In this document: positions 22,915-35,418 of the stretch, piece by piece
How positions within the stretch are numbered: position 1 is the first letter of the stretch
How the letters are laid out: each line of letters opens with the position of its first letter
DNA from: Orbilia blumenaviensis
Taxonomy: Eukaryota; Ascomycota; Orbiliomycetes; Orbiliales; Orbiliaceae
Assembly: GCA_036872755.1 (NCBI GenBank)
Contig: JAVHNS010000003.1
Span: 372,001 to 436,000 of the forward strand
DNA length: 64,000 nt
Direction of reading: 5' to 3'
Position numbers and translations under genes: made by a program
Notes under the pieces: model-generated
What the model was told of the DNA's origin: nothing
Databases searched by the model: none
The model's input: the letters and a program-made list of their open reading frames with translations, nothing else

Positions 22915-25900
22915 ATGTCCTCAGCAGGTTCATTAACTGTTCGCATATCCAATCTGCCATTAGCAATAACTAAGGAGCAATTTGTGAGAGCGACAGTATC
23001 TAAATTCTCGGAATACATTACCGGGGATAAACCTTTGAAATGTATCAAGTCATTGATATTGCCGGATCCAAACGACACGGGGAGGACGCAAGTCGCCATT
23101 CTAACTCTGAACCAGAAACTCCCATTATTACTCAACGACAACACCGATGAAGAGATAGTATACATCAGCTTCGATGCTAACGATGAACCCGTTAGCGTGA
23201 ATGTTGATCAACATTTTCGCGGGCTCACCTGCCTTCACCATGTGGATGGGGAAGGAGTTGTTGAGTAAGTCGGAAGCTCTCATTCGTATCTTTCTGTTCA
23301 TGCAGTCTCGGGCACCGACCAGTGTAGCGTATACATAATTAAGCCTGTGCATTCGACGGATTAATTGAACGAAATAATAACCACAAGGGCTAAAGCTGAC
23401 CGTTATTCGAAAATGACAATCAAGCCTCATTTTCGTCACTGGACTCGCAGGCCACGCATACGGCTCCTGGAAAGCATCTGGCAAGACTGTTATGTGGATT
23501 GAGGATTTTCTGATCAGAGAAGAGTTTAAAGATCGATTCAGAGTTCTACTTTACGGATACAATTCGACATTGGTAAAAAGCGCTTCCGTAGCAGGAATAG
23601 CGGAATTTGGGCATACTTTCCTTCGAGTGGTTGCTAGTAACAGGCTGAAAAACAAAAATGTGAGATAGTCGCACTACTAAATACAGCTAATTACTCACGT
23701 GGACTATAACTAATACAATTATGCCTGGGATAGGGAAATCGGATTATATTTTTTGGGCACAGCCTGGGCGGCTTGGTGGTTAAGAAGGTACGCACCGTCA
23801 TTAATTCGAAAGCGGCCGGTCTGTCTGGGTTTATCTCCACAGACGCATAGACGGTTTTATATATCTACCTAGATAATTGGTTAACGAGGCCCGGTATTTT
23901 TGTAGGCAATCTGCGATGCTGCCGCTGCGAGTATAACCAATCCCGGGTACCAGGATGTTATCCAGAACACGTCTGCCGCCTTCTTCTTCGGGGTCCCAAA
24001 TAGTGGGATTAGAGTTGAAGAATGGAAATACATGATAGAAAGCCAACCTAATTGGGATTTTATCCACGACCTGCGCCCTGGATCAAAGTACCTTAATCTC
24101 CTACACCAGAGCTTTCGTAATCGCGTTCGAGAAAGACTCCCGGGTTTTCGAATAGTCACTATTTATGAAACAAGGGAAACACCAACCGTCGAGGTAACCA
24201 AAACGCTGGAGTTTACCATTTGTTAATATACACCCGAAAACTGATCATATGATCTGTTTAGAACATTGACGGAACTTGGAAACGGGCGGGAAAAACAAAG
24301 CTTATGGTTCCCTACTCATCCGCTTTGTCAAACATAAACGAGGCAGACGATGACATACTGAGTCGCGACGCTGACCATAGTGGTATCACTAAGTTCGACT
24401 CACAATATGACCCCGAGTATGATCTGTTGAGGGATAAGATCTACGAGTGTATTAAGGGGACTGAGAGCACAGACTTTGATGAAACCAATCCAACATTTAT
24501 CGATAGGGACGAGACCATGGGTATGAAATTCTTCTAAAATATATCATATCTTAGGATAAGAACCGAAGTCTCTAATACTTTTCTAGAACAAAAACATTTT
24601 CAAGTTCCATACTCCAGGAATCCAGGATATGTCGAAAGAGTGGAGATGTCTAAAGAGCTCGAAAAGCTTCTCCAAAAGAAAATTGGCGACGAACAAATCA
24701 GAATCGCAATATGTGCGCTTGGAGGCGCTGGGTATGTGTAACCAGTATGACCTTAGCTGTGTCCTAGACGGCTTGGCACTCATATCTCTTAAAACTTTCT
24801 AGGAAGACACAATTTCTTTTGAACTTTGCGTACCGGAGCAAGTTAGCCTTTAACGTCTTCTGGGCTTATGGTTCATCCTCCAAACTTTTCGAAGATGGCT
24901 ATGTTCAAATTGCGGCTGGCGTGGGACTGCCGACGGAGAACCTAGAACCAGAAGCAGTATGTCTTAAGCTGAAAAACTGGCTGGATTCAGAAATATCGGG
25001 CAATTGGATTTTGCTTGTCGATGCTGCGGACTCCTTCGAGGAAGCAGTCATGGCGACCTTCCAAACCTACTTACCAAACAACAGGGGCTCGGTTATTTTT
25101 ACGTCACGAAATAGGAACATTGTTGGTAAATTAGTTCATCGAAACCATTGTCTCTATCTTGATAGTCGAATGGCGTTAGATGAGACGCTTTCTATGTTTC
25201 GGCCAGGACCAGATACAGATACCAGTGATACGGACTCTGTCATTGCTCTCCTTGAAGAGCTCGAATTTCTCCCTCTAGCGATCGCCCAGGCAGCTGCATA
25301 TATGCATCAAACTGGGATTCAAGTCGCCGAATACCTCCACCGATTGCGACAGCACGAATTTAAACTACTATCACAACCATTTGATGGAGAGATGGGCGGC
25401 CCGCCTCAACAGGCAGTTATGAAAACATGGGATATATCCTACCAGCAGATCGAGCAGCAGAACGAAGCCGCAGCAAGACTGCTGGAGGTTCTATCGCTTT
25501 TTGCCTACCAGGAGATTCCGAAACTCCTTTTCGATTTTGGAGGGGACCATCCTCTATCAAAAATTCGGATCGAAGACGAATTCGACTTTGATCAGGCAAT
25601 CTCTTCCTTGCTTTCATTCAACCTTGTTTACGGCTTCGAGTCTACAAACCAGCAGTTTGCACTAAGACTACACCGGCTTGTCAGTCTCCGGACACGTAAT
25701 CACATCGGAGACAGACTTGATACTAAAGCAATTGCTTTGGATATCCTTCTTAACAGGGTGGATAGATCGAGTTTCCGTGAATGGGAGGAATACGGTTTGG
25801 TCGCACAAGTTCGGGCATTACTAGATAACACAGCCCGAAACTCTATACTTGATGAACAGCTTTTTCAATTGAAGTTCCAATATTCAGCGTATCTTCGCTG

Positions 25901-27053
25901 GAGAGGCAAGCCGGAATCTGCGGTGCCCTTTTTGAGGGAATGCATCGAGTATAGGACGACACATTCTAGTGAGGACGACCTAATAACAGTCCAATACATT
26001 GACGCTCTCGCCTGGTGTCTTTACAAGATGCATCGTTACGAAGAAGCACGAGAGTATTTTCAGCGCGCGCTATCTAAACCAATTTTCTTCTTCGATGAAG
26101 TCCCTAGGCTGCATATTCAGCTATTGCACGGAATGGGATTAATTTGTCACGACGAAAAAAACTACGCTGGCGCTATCGAACTTTTCCAACAGGCCCTCAC
26201 AGTTTCAGAAATTAAATGCGTTGACTTTGCTGATCGAAAAACGACTGAACTTCCACTGATGAGTCGTATTGCCTTTTCTTATAGTTTGCTGCGCCAGTTT
26301 GATAAATCCATGGAGTTCTGCGAGCGTGTGATTTTTGTTTTAAATTCGCAGCTAAACCGTGCCGCCACTGATTTTCTGAACGCTGCTACAAATGTGGCTC
26401 GTGTCTATTACCAAAACGAGAGATACGGCGAAGCCCTTGAATGGTTTCATAAGTCTCTGGATATGCTAAAAATATATTTCGGAAACGACCACCCTGGGAT
26501 CTATCCAGCGCTTCAGGGTATTTGCATATCCCTAGAGAAACTTGGGAAATGTGACGAAGCTATAAATTTACTAGAAGGGTTTGTGAAAGGTGTAGGCAGG
26601 GAACTTAGCCCTACTGTCATCGAATGGCTCGACAGTAATTTTTTGCTAGGTCTTCTTTATGGGCGTCAGGATAGATATACAGAAGCCATCGAACAGTTTA
26701 GGTATATCCTGAATACCACTCAAATCACATTCCCGGCGGGCCATCAGTGGACAAACCGAGCTGCCGAATATATGGCTATTTGCATGTATAAATCTTCAGG
26801 CGAAATAGTTTTCGGGCCGCGGGGGATACCCGAAAACCTGAGGGAGCTCGTGACTAACAAAGTAGGCCCAAAAATCGACCGACTTAAGGCAAAACAAGCA
26901 GCGGTTGATCTCACTGACCAACCCTTTGAACTTGTCGAGGAACCTCTGGATCTCGTTGGCCAGCCTCCACAAAGCGGTTCAAAGAAGCATGGTCGCCTCA
27001 AACGATGGTGGATGGGTCGGAAGTTTGTATATAAAAACAGCGATCATCATTAA
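22915..27053 (+). CDS. NLR-like protein: alpha/beta hydrolase, NB-ARC and TPR domains
   Basis: Seven exons, 22915-23264, 23425-23659, 23734-23787, 23906-24193, 24262-24520, 24587-24731 and 24803-27053, all joined in phase, give 1193 residues. Residues 1-110 include LTVRISNLPLAITKEQF, which looks like an RRM-type first strand. The serine hydrolase domain follows (FVTGLAGHAYGSW, then IIFFGHSLGGLVVKK with Ser205 as predicted nucleophile, FFFGVPNSG). The NB-ARC domain has P-loop ALGGAGKTQ (about 439-447), Walker B ILLVDAAD and VIFTSRN. The C-terminus holds TPR-like units (YEEAREYFQRAL, YAGAIELFQQAL, YGEALEWFHKSL, YTEAIEQFRYIL). NLRs of this build are linked to non-self recognition and cell death in fungi; the specific role here is inferred. 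Confidence 0.88.
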
Positions 27054-27399
27054 ATAATTTAATCCTGAATGTTAAATCGAATCTACAAAGAGATAAAGAA
27101 TCTAGATTGTGGTAGTAAAATCTTTCGAATGATCATGGATTTCGATGGTACCGAGGTAGTCTTGTAATTGCGTCGAGGCTTAATAGTCTATGTCTCATGA
27201 CATGTGTTGTGAATATGTTGCATTTTGATTTCATCGTATTATCCTCACCCGCCACATATCCTCGCCACATAACCGCCACATAATCAAGACTAGTCACACA
27301 AAAAGCCTCAAGGTTGTTCCAACATTCACTGCTACAACCTCATCGCCCCCACTACCACCACCAATCCCAAAAGGATAGCAACCACAAAACCCCCGCAAA

Positions 27400-27738
27400 A
27401 TGGAGGAATCAATCTACGACGAGATCGAAATCGAGGACATGACCTACGACCCCACCCTCCAAATCTTCCACTACCCATGCCCATGCGGTGACCGTTTCGA
27501 AATTGCGATCGGAGATCTGAGGGAAGGCGAGGATATTGCTGTCTGTCCCGGGTGTAGCTTGATGATTAGGGTAATTTTTGAGGTGGTGAGTAGTGTTTTT
27601 CTAGCTTGATTCTTCTTTAATTTCGACTTCTCTTTGTGGGTATGTGGGGGAGATGTCGCTAATAGTCCTATATAGGAGGATTTGGATAAAAATACCGGCG
27701 CTGGAGGAATGGGTGGGATGATCGCTGTTAAGGCTTGA
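27400..27738 (+). CDS. DPH3: Diphthamide biosynthesis protein 3 / Kti11, CSL zinc finger
   Basis: Two exons, 27400-27585 and 27676-27738, give 82 residues, the same length as yeast Kti11. The CSL zinc finger is complete: [13 protein letters not shown] with Cys27 and Cys29, then [14 protein letters not shown] with Cys49 and Cys52. The second exon adds [14 protein letters not shown]. Dph3 passes electrons to Dph1-Dph2 in the first step of diphthamide formation on EF2 and also works with Elongator in tRNA wobble uridine modification. The start is the first ATG in the frame, next to a CAAAATGG context. Confidence 0.95.
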
Positions 27739-29079
27739 AGAAACAGCAGAAGATAAGAAAGTGGAGGGATATGAGAGTATAGATTGTTGGAAAGGGATTT
27801 TTGAATCGGCACTGGAGGCTGGATGCCTGAGAATCACCAATATCGAACGCCAGCTACACACGGAGTTAGAGGATGTTATCGAGACATCCGTCATCTTCCT
27901 CTCGACAAGCAGAGGCAGAGGGTTTGGTCTGGCCCGGCGATTCCACCAGCAGCGAAAGCTGTTTACCTATAGGCGGTCCATCACCCTAACTAGCCTGAGA
28001 GCCTGTCTCTGATATCCTGGTATATCGATGGATATATCCCCCACCATGCCACTTCTTGCAAGCTGGCTTATGGGACTACCCTGAACCCGATCGCCGGGGC
28101 TGTTGCATATCCCTCATGGAAAAAAATACTTTGTTGAGACATCATGGGCTGTCTTTCGGATACAAATGATCTCTTAGTACCACACCAAGGATCACTATGG
28201 GCTTTCTCAACTCTGCCTTCCTCTATATCGCAATAACAAACATCAATATACCATCGATGGTGATTATGGGAAGACACAAGGTACATTGCTACTGGAGGTT
28301 TCATATACTACGAGACGGGACACAATGCATACAGCATACTTAGGGTATTTTAAATTGTATTTTCTCATATAAAATAGCATGTATGTAGCATACCGTCACA
28401 TCGTATCATACATATCGTATCAATATCAATATCACACCCACATCTAGTACCACGCTCCCTTCTCACAGCCTAATACCCGTAATACAATGTCCGATCGAAA
28501 CCTAAGTGCAATAACACACAAATCTTCAAAACCCAACCGTTAGCATAAAGACTCAACCAGAATGATATACGAGGGTCATATAATAGCAATAAATAATAAA
28601 GGACATAGTCAGACTGTTGAGCTTGATCTTTTTAAATTTCCCGTAACGTCATCTCAGAGTACTACCTCTGGTCAGGTTATGTGGGTGAAAATTTTGTTCA
28701 TCATGTGAAAAAAAAAAACACTTACCACCCCCAAATGGGTGGTATACATTTATGTTAAAAGTAAAGAAGGGGAAAGATGGAATTGTAAAGCTTACTAGTA
28801 GGGATATTTACGGTTGACATTTTATTTATGCCATTGTCGCGGTGGAAAATGTAGATGTAGAGCTGGAAGATATTTGGATGTGAGAGGCAAAGAGAAAAAA
28901 AAAAGGTTTGTCGCGCGAAATTTAACTATGCCTAAAGTCTTGGCATTAACCACGACAAGCTCACACACAACAGCAAGCCGGCCGAAACCGACGTTTCGTC
29001 ACCCCCCACTGTAATATACCTACCTAACGGACTTAAATATCACCAACTTCACAAAAGAAAAAGACCCCCAAAACAAAAA
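27739..29079. other. Intergenic region, no gene recognised
   Basis: About 1.3 kb of AT-rich sequence between DPH3 and the Rab prenyltransferase gene. Open frames at 27761-28012, 28068-28304 and 28814-29014 show no family motifs. A short palindrome (CCACCC...GGGTGG) flanks an AAATG at about 28725-28742. I see no RNA gene. Confidence 0.5.
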
Positions 29080-30482
29080 ATGACCAGCGTAAGCTTCCAA
29101 CCCTTGATAAAGACTATGGATACATAGTAACTGTAGACAAATAGCACGGCGTGCCCCGCGCCTCCACCGCTCCGAGAACTGCGCAAGCAATCGAAGAAGA
29201 CCGTGTCAAAATCGACGCTTATAATGCGCTTGTGGGTGAAGTTCAGGGTCTTGTATGTCACACCTCTTGACATTTACTACCATATATATCCTATAACCAT
29301 AAAAGGGATATATAGAACCGTCGTTGAACTCAAAGTAAATAAAAAGAGGAAACTAACTAACAACCCAGAAAGCCTCGAAAACCTACACCAAAGCCTCGCT
29401 CTTGTCCACCTCAAGCCTACTAGAACAAAACCCGGAGTTTAACACAATATGGAATTTTCGACGGCGTATAGTTCTTCATTTACTTACTTCCCCAGAAGAA
29501 GTAGCACAATCGGAAGGAACGGAAGAAGAGAAGGAAGAGAAAGAGAAGGAAGAGAATAAATTATCCCTTTTATCCTCAGAACTCACGTTTCTCTTACCAT
29601 TGCTGCAAAAGTTTCCGAAATGTTACTGGATATGGAATTACCGGTTGTTTATACTACAGACTGCATCTGAGAAGCTAAGTCTGGTGACGGCACTGAAGCT
29701 GTGGAAAGCGGAGATGGGTTTGGTGAATAAGATGCTGTCAAGGGACTCGAGAAATTTTCATGGGTGGGGGTATAGACGGTACCTTGTCCAAAGCATTGAA
29801 AAACTGCAAGAACAACAACGAAGCGAAGAGAAGGAAGAGAAGAGTAGTGGGAAAGATGACGACGAAGAAGAGAGTTTGGTAGAGCAGGAATTCGCCTATA
29901 CGACGGCGATGTATGGAAAGGACCTATCCAACTTCTCGGCATGGCATAATAGGAGTAAGCTCATCCCGCGTATGCTCACTGAGCGTGGTGCGACGCTTGA
30001 AGAGCGGATAACCTTCTTAGACGGTGGTGCGTATAAAACCCCTCTCTCCTACACGTACGGCTGCACGATTGCTGATCATTATAAATAAATAAAAAATAGA
30101 GCTAGGAGAAATGCAAACAGCAGTATACACCGATCCCTACGACCAAAGCATCCAGCTCTATAACCACTGGCTACTCCTCGAATCCTGCTCTCCTAATTCT
30201 TCTCCAAGCGATACGAGTGAAGTATTCCCGCTGGCGACTGACCAAAAGTCTGAAACCCTGCTTCGGACGCTAGACTGGATGAGGGAGCTCTTAGAAGAAG
30301 AGCCGGAGTGTAGGCTATTACTGGAGGAGATGATATTTGTTGGGGGGTTATTAAGAGCTGTTGGTGGTGGAGATGTGGATGATGAAGGCGTAAGGGCTGA
30401 TATGCAAGCGTGGCTGGAGAAGCTGATGGAGGTTGATCCGATGAGGGGGGGGCGGTGGCGGGAGATGAAGGATAAGCTATAG
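29080..30482 (+). CDS. BET4: Rab geranylgeranyltransferase alpha subunit
   Basis: Four exons, 29080-29088, 29145-29252, 29369-30026 and 30100-30482, give 385 residues. The first exon codes for only Met-Thr-Ser. Five PFTA-type prenyltransferase alpha repeats are visible: NPEFNTIWNFRR, KCYWIWNYRLFIL, NFHGWGYRRYLVQ, NFSAWHNRSKLIP and QSIQLYNHWLL. A Glu/Lys-rich insertion sits between repeats one and two and another between three and four. With the beta subunit and Rab escort protein the enzyme adds geranylgeranyl groups to the C-terminal cysteines of Rab GTPases. The alternative, a farnesyltransferase alpha subunit, is less likely given the HGVPR start and the repeat wording. The junction at 29252/29369 leaves room for an unseen small exon. 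Confidence 0.88.
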
Positions 30483-31078
30483 CTAAGGATTAAGTAACTA
30501 CCTGGGTCCTTGCACATAGCAGCATATGTATAGGTAGTATATTTACACGGATTACTTCTATGTAATATATGATATGTATCAAGCAATTCGGCATTATAGA
30601 GTATCATCATCATGTCACACCCGTGAAAGAATCTAGTCTTATTATAAAGGACAGCTGGAGTTCGTGTTTTTTTGGTGGTCATTCATTAAGGAGGAAATAG
30701 AGAAAAAGTAAAAGAAAAAAAAAGCATTTCCCATATATAACACAGTAGGAACGTAACAAGCGTGGGATAGAGGTTTTAGGAGGAAGGACCCTGAGGGGGG
30801 AAACACGTAATAAAAACACCGTATATGCCCTATAAGAAGACTTGACACAAAAGAAGAGGAAGGTAGTAGGTTGGTTGGTAGTAGTAGTAGCTGTAGTAAT
30901 AGTACTAATAGTGTAATTGCGTGAATGTGATGGATATGTAACACGCGGGAGAGTGGAATGACGGTTTTTTGGGGTAGGTCCGTCGTAAGGGGGTTTCCGA
31001 GGGTTTTGGTGGAGGGAAAACAGAGAAAAAGGCTTGACACAGAAATGAGAAACGAAAAGCTTTGTAGATTTATTTGCT
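30483..31078. other. Convergent intergenic region
   Basis: It separates the 3' ends of BET4 (+) and RPS6 (-). It contains a TAGTAGTAGTAG-type run near 30870-30890 and A-rich stretches around 30705-30725. No gene is seen. Confidence 0.5.
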
Positions 31079-32267
31079 TTACTCTTTTCTCATCGAGCTG
31101 GCTCTTCTCTTGCGGATATCGGCCTTCTTGGCCTTCTCTTCCTGGACGCGCTTGGCGAGGAGGCCGGCGTACTCGCTCTGTTAAGAATATTAGCATGCGC
31201 ACTAGTATTATACGACATATACTACTAAATAGCATCTAGAGTATGGGAGTGGGTGTAAACTTACGGCAGCCTCCTTCTGGGCCTCCGAGCGTCTCCTCTT
31301 GAGAGCAATCCTGTGTCGCTTCCTCTGCAGAGTCTGAGGAGTAACGAGACGCTGGATCTTAGGAGCCTTGGAGTATGGCTTCTTTCCCTCACCCTTTGGC
31401 TGAACCTCACGGTGAATGACGAACTTGCGGACATCATCATCCTTTGTCAATCCGTAGAACTTACGGATCTTGGACGCTCTCTTGGGACCGAGACGCTTTG
31501 GGTGGGTAACATCGGTCAATCCGGGGATCTCAGCATCACCCTGCTTGACGATGGTCAAGGACATGACAGCAAGATCGGCACCGACGATGCAGCCTCTGAC
31601 GGATTTACGCTTGCGTTCACCGGTACGACGGGGGCGGTAGCAAGAGTGGCCCTTGGCGAGGAGGAGACGGACACGGGTTGGGTGCATGACACCCTGCTTC
31701 ATTGGGAAACCCTGCTTGTCGTTTCCTCCGGTGATCTTGAAGATGTATCCCTTGAACTCGTCGCCGACGCTGTCACCGGGAACTTCTTGGCCCATGCGCT
31801 TCTCCATGAAGACGCGGAGACGACGTTCATCGTCGATTTCGATGAGCTTCTGGGAGCCGTTGGCGGGGTATCTAGTGTCCTTGTATTAGCTCTCTCTCTC
31901 TCGTCTCTCCTTGTTTCAATTGTTTTTCAATTTCTTGTATATTCATTCATTCTCTGATATCCTCCTCTTGAAGTTCGGACTTGGTTGCATCATGGTTTGG
32001 ACGAGGCCGGCCAGCTGGTTGAGAATCCTTCCTTTCCACTTTTCCCATCTTTTCAAACACCCCATTCCACCCATTGTCGTCGTCTTCAATCTTTAGTCGT
32101 GATGTCGAAACCAAAAATCCCAGCAATTCAAACTCTTCCATAGGTCCCATAGATCCAATTCTCAACCAGCCAGCCAGTAAACTCATCCAAGAAGCAACCA
32201 ACCCACAAACCGCACAAAACATTGAAAAAAGAAAGAAGCAGTAAACATACGCAATATTCAGCTTCAT
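31079..32267 (-). CDS. RPS6: 40S ribosomal protein S6
   Basis: Three exons, 32267-32251, 31871-31265 and 31177-31079, give 240 residues. The first exon codes for only MKLNI plus two bases, typical of ribosomal protein genes. Family blocks include [60 protein letters not shown] and the C-terminal [11 protein letters not shown], which carries the serines phosphorylated downstream of TOR in other eukaryotes. The first intron is 379 nt, far longer than others in the window, and the second 87 nt. The protein belongs to the small subunit. Confidence 0.97.
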
Positions 32268-32496
32268 GCTGGGCGAGCTATATTAGTCGATACGACGGGA
32301 GGAGGAGAGGGAGGGGAAGAAGTGTCGTCGGGGCGAGTGGCCGGGTATGTGTGATGGTTGGTGATGGTCGATGTCGTGTCGATAGGTTATTATTGGGGGT
32401 TGTCGAAATCGAAAAAGCTGCCTCAAACAAAGATGCGCACTAAAATTTCGAGGTTTCTTTTGCTCGGGTTGGTTTGCGTTGGCCGGTCAGTTGAAA

Positions 32497-32528
32497 AGTG
32501 ACTGCGACTTTCGGAAAGGGCTTAGGGT
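32497..32528 (-). promoter_or_regulatory. HomolD/HomolE-like ribosomal protein promoter elements
   Basis: On the RPS6 strand, ACCCTAAGCCCT is followed 14 nt later by CAGTCACT, about 230 nt upstream of the start codon. These resemble the HomolE (ACCCTACCCTA) and HomolD (CAGTCACA) boxes of fission yeast and other fungal ribosomal protein promoters, in the usual order. The matches are imperfect. Confidence 0.4.
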
Positions 32529-32993
32529 ACTCGATCCTGATTAGGTAATTATTTGCAGTCAAACAGTGGTCTCAGGGCAACACGGCAACATGACACTTCT
32601 TGGCATGAACTCTTCTTGAGACTAAAGTCAACACACCCAGCAGGCCATATAGTCGACTTTTATATTAGGAGTATGAACGAGGCTTCACTTTCGGGTCTAA
32701 GCTGTCTAAGCTATTTGAATGTGATATTGCTAAGATACTCGAAATTACTGAGATAGTAGTAATAATGTCCAGTATTCTTTAATGACCCTTAATAGGTATA
32801 TACTATAAAAGTTCAAATGGCTCTCCCTGTCCTATGCAATACATACGCTTAAGAGGTAGTAGTATATCTTCGTATCATCGGTCAACTTAGATATAACCGC
32901 CTACAACCTCTCCTCTCCCATATACATATAAGACTAGCATATGCATTTTGTAATCCCAACTGCAAGCTGTATATACTTATTACAACCGGAAAG

Positions 32994-34442
32994 ATGTCCT
33001 CCAAAGCCCTCAGGGACCTCCTCGAATCCTATGCCTCCCTGAACTACCCCCCAACCGCTATAGAATACCTACCGGACCCACCAACCCCTCTCGAATTCCA
33101 CCAGATCATCAGTCGCAACCGTCCAGTCATCATCCGCAATGCTATGACAGATTGGCCCGCCTACACTGGCAGTAATAAATGGACACCCGCCTACTTATCT
33201 TCCAAAATGGGAGATATGGAGGTTATGGTCGCTGAGACGCCGAAAGGGTAATTTTCTTTTGATTTTGACCTATACATATGAAAAATTGATTGAAAAGCAT
33301 GGGAGGGCATTGGTGAAATGTATTGAATGGGAAGATGTAAGGAAATGGCGGCTAATAGGCGATTTATCCGCTGGTGCAAAATACCACAGCAACGCAGATT
33401 CGATAGTCAACCATAATGGGACAGAGTACTTCGGTGAGCATCCCCTAATCACTAAGGACTCTATCTCCTTGATGTCCCCTGATGGTCATCTAAATATAGT
33501 AGTTTGGGGATTTATCATGGGAGTACTTTGAAATTAATTAGCCAAAAATAACAGTAAAACCGCACACTCAACCACACCCCTTCACAGCCTTCCTCGACAC
33601 TCTCAAATCCTCCACCAAAGCCGCACACCCGCCAACAGTCCTCTACGCGCAGTCTCAAGACTCGAACCTCACGTCCGAATATCTCCTCCTCGCAAACGAC
33701 ATCCCAAAGACAATACCATGGGCGTCAATATCCCTTTCCCAACCCCTTCCCGACGCCACAAACATCTGGATTGGAAATCAGCATAGTGTAAGTTCGTTAC
33801 ATAAGGATCCTTATCAGAATCTTTATGGAGTTATTTTGGGAACGAAAGTGTTTTATTTAGTTAGCCCGATTGGAGTGGCAGGTGTAAATGAGAGGGAGGT
33901 TAGGAGTGCAAGTTATGTTAGGAATGACAGTGGAGGGTTTGATATCCTGCCTGATCCCGTCAATCCATCTGCTTTAGCGGAAGAAGGAGAAAAGGGACCA
34001 GAATTAGGGGGGGAAGAGGGAGAAATGATTACCTGGCCCTCTGTCTGTCTAGATGACTACTTTGCACTCCCGGAATCAGAGCGTAATGCACCACTTGAAG
34101 AAATATCTGATTCCGATCCTTGGAAATGGACAAAGCTATCAACACCCATGAGGGTGGAAGTCAAAGCCGGTGAGATGTTATATCTACCAGCGTTGTGGTA
34201 TCACCAGGTTGCACAGAGGGTAGATGAAGATGAAGGCGTTTGTGTAGCCGTTAATTATTGGTAAGTCCTGCCCCCCTGCGACACCTATCACGTAACCTTT
34301 GGCAGGCTTCAGATTCTGCATATGGTTAAATGGAGAAGTTAACAGGCGGTTTGGCAGGTATGATATGGACTTCTCGGGCCCATTTGTATCAATGGTTAAT
34401 TACGTGCGGGATACATCGGAGGCCGTAATGAATTCTGTCTAG
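32994..34442 (+). CDS. JmjC-domain (JMJD7-like) cupin hydroxylase
   Basis: Four exons, 32994-33247, 33390-33433, 33555-34260 and 34358-34442, all in phase, give 362 residues. The N-terminus (LEFHQIISRNRPVIIRNAMTDWPAY) is the usual opening of cupin-8/JMJD proteins. The iron ligands are visible as SSLHKDPYQNLY (His182, Asp184) and LYLPALWYHQV (His316). Between them lie GVILGTKVFYL and a loop typical of JMJD7. JMJD7 is a 2-oxoglutarate-dependent lysyl hydroxylase acting on TRAFAC GTPases in animals; the fungal substrate is unknown. JmjC tRNA-modifying enzymes such as TYW5 are a less likely alternative. Confidence 0.85.
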
Positions 34443-34824
34443 TCATTCCCCTCACAATACCACTACCGTTTGACGGAGGTTCGTATTCTTGTAGATACTT
34501 TCGTACATGCATTTACAAGACCCTACTTACACTATACTTTTACGGGTATTCATACTATATGATCACGTACTTACACAACCTTTTACGTTTAAATTTACTT
34601 TGGATTTTAATGAAGCGTAAAATGAATGAATTGGATATCCTAATCTATCGCCATCATGAAGCAGTCTGATCACAAGACCAATAAACAGAAATCATACAAT
34701 ACAACAGCCAGCTCTTCTTATAAACTCCTTAAACGCCTTGCATTTTACCTTTCCAAAACCTTTTTCCACAACCCTCTCAAACAAAAAACAACCTTTCTTT
34801 TTATATTTTGAAAAGGGTTTTATG

Positions 34825-34848
34825 TTTTTTTTTTTTTTTTTTTTTTTT
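34825..34848. repeat. Homopolymer T tract, 24 nt
   Basis: An uninterrupted T run just beyond the 3' end of the minus-strand hypothetical gene. A further T run of 19 lies at 38230-38248 in the leader region between the PRPP synthetase gene and the next gene. Confidence 0.9.
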
Positions 34849-34902
34849 GTATTTGATTGACTGTCAGAATGTCCTGTCCCCCGACAAGACAAGACAAAAC
34901 CC

Positions 34903-35418
34903 TCACAAATTCTCCAAAATTTCCGCCAAAGCACCCTCAACCCCACCGACCTCACCAACCCACTCCTCATTCCACTCCGCACCATCAAACCCCATCCCTC
35001 CAAGAGCACTGTCTCTCTTCCACTTGATATAACCGCTAACAACCACCCCCTTCAACCCAACTTCAACAGTCAAACACCTCTCCAACTTCCCCGCGTCATG
35101 AACTCTTCCATTCATCTTCTCGTACTCCTTCACATTCTTCCTCGCCAATTCAATGACTTTATCATCGTTTTTTAAGAACTCGTGTCCTTCTGGCCCGCTA
35201 CCAGTAGTAGTAGTAGTAGTAGAAGTGGATGGCGGCGGAGAGAGGACTGAAGCGAATGTGAGGAAAAGATGTGAATGTTCAAACATCTTAAGAACCCTTT
35301 GCGAAAAGAGGGTGGAGAGGAGGTCTTCATCTTCTTGGGAGAGGATGGTATGCTTTGACTTCCCGTTGGAAGTGAGCTTTGAGAAGAGAGTGGTGAGTCT
35401 GCAGATTACTGGAGACAT
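34903..35418 (-). CDS. Hypothetical 171-residue protein
   Basis: Single open frame from a true ATG at 35418 to a stop at 34903. The sequence has a plausible globular N-terminus (ICRLTTLFSKLTSNGKSKHT, LLSTLFSQRVLKMFEHSHL), a Ser/Thr/Pro linker with a run of six Thr, and a C-terminus with alternating hydrophobic positions (CLTVEVGLKGVVVSGYIKWK). I do not recognise the family. Codon use looks coding, and it sits between two conserved genes, but a chance open frame cannot be excluded. Confidence 0.5.
   Translation of the reverse strand: MSPVICRLTTLFSKLTSNGKSKHTILSQEDEDLLSTLFSQRVLKMFEHSHLFLTFASVLSPPPSTSTTTTTTGSGPEGHEFLKNDDKVIELARKNVKEYEKMNGRVHDAGKLERCLTVEVGLKGVVVSGYIKWKRDSALGGMGFDGAEWNEEWVGEVGGVEGALAEILENL

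Noticed and set aside
28814..29014. Cys/Arg-rich 66-residue open frame
   Set aside because: It lies directly upstream of BET4, has no family match that I recognise, and depends on an A-rich run.
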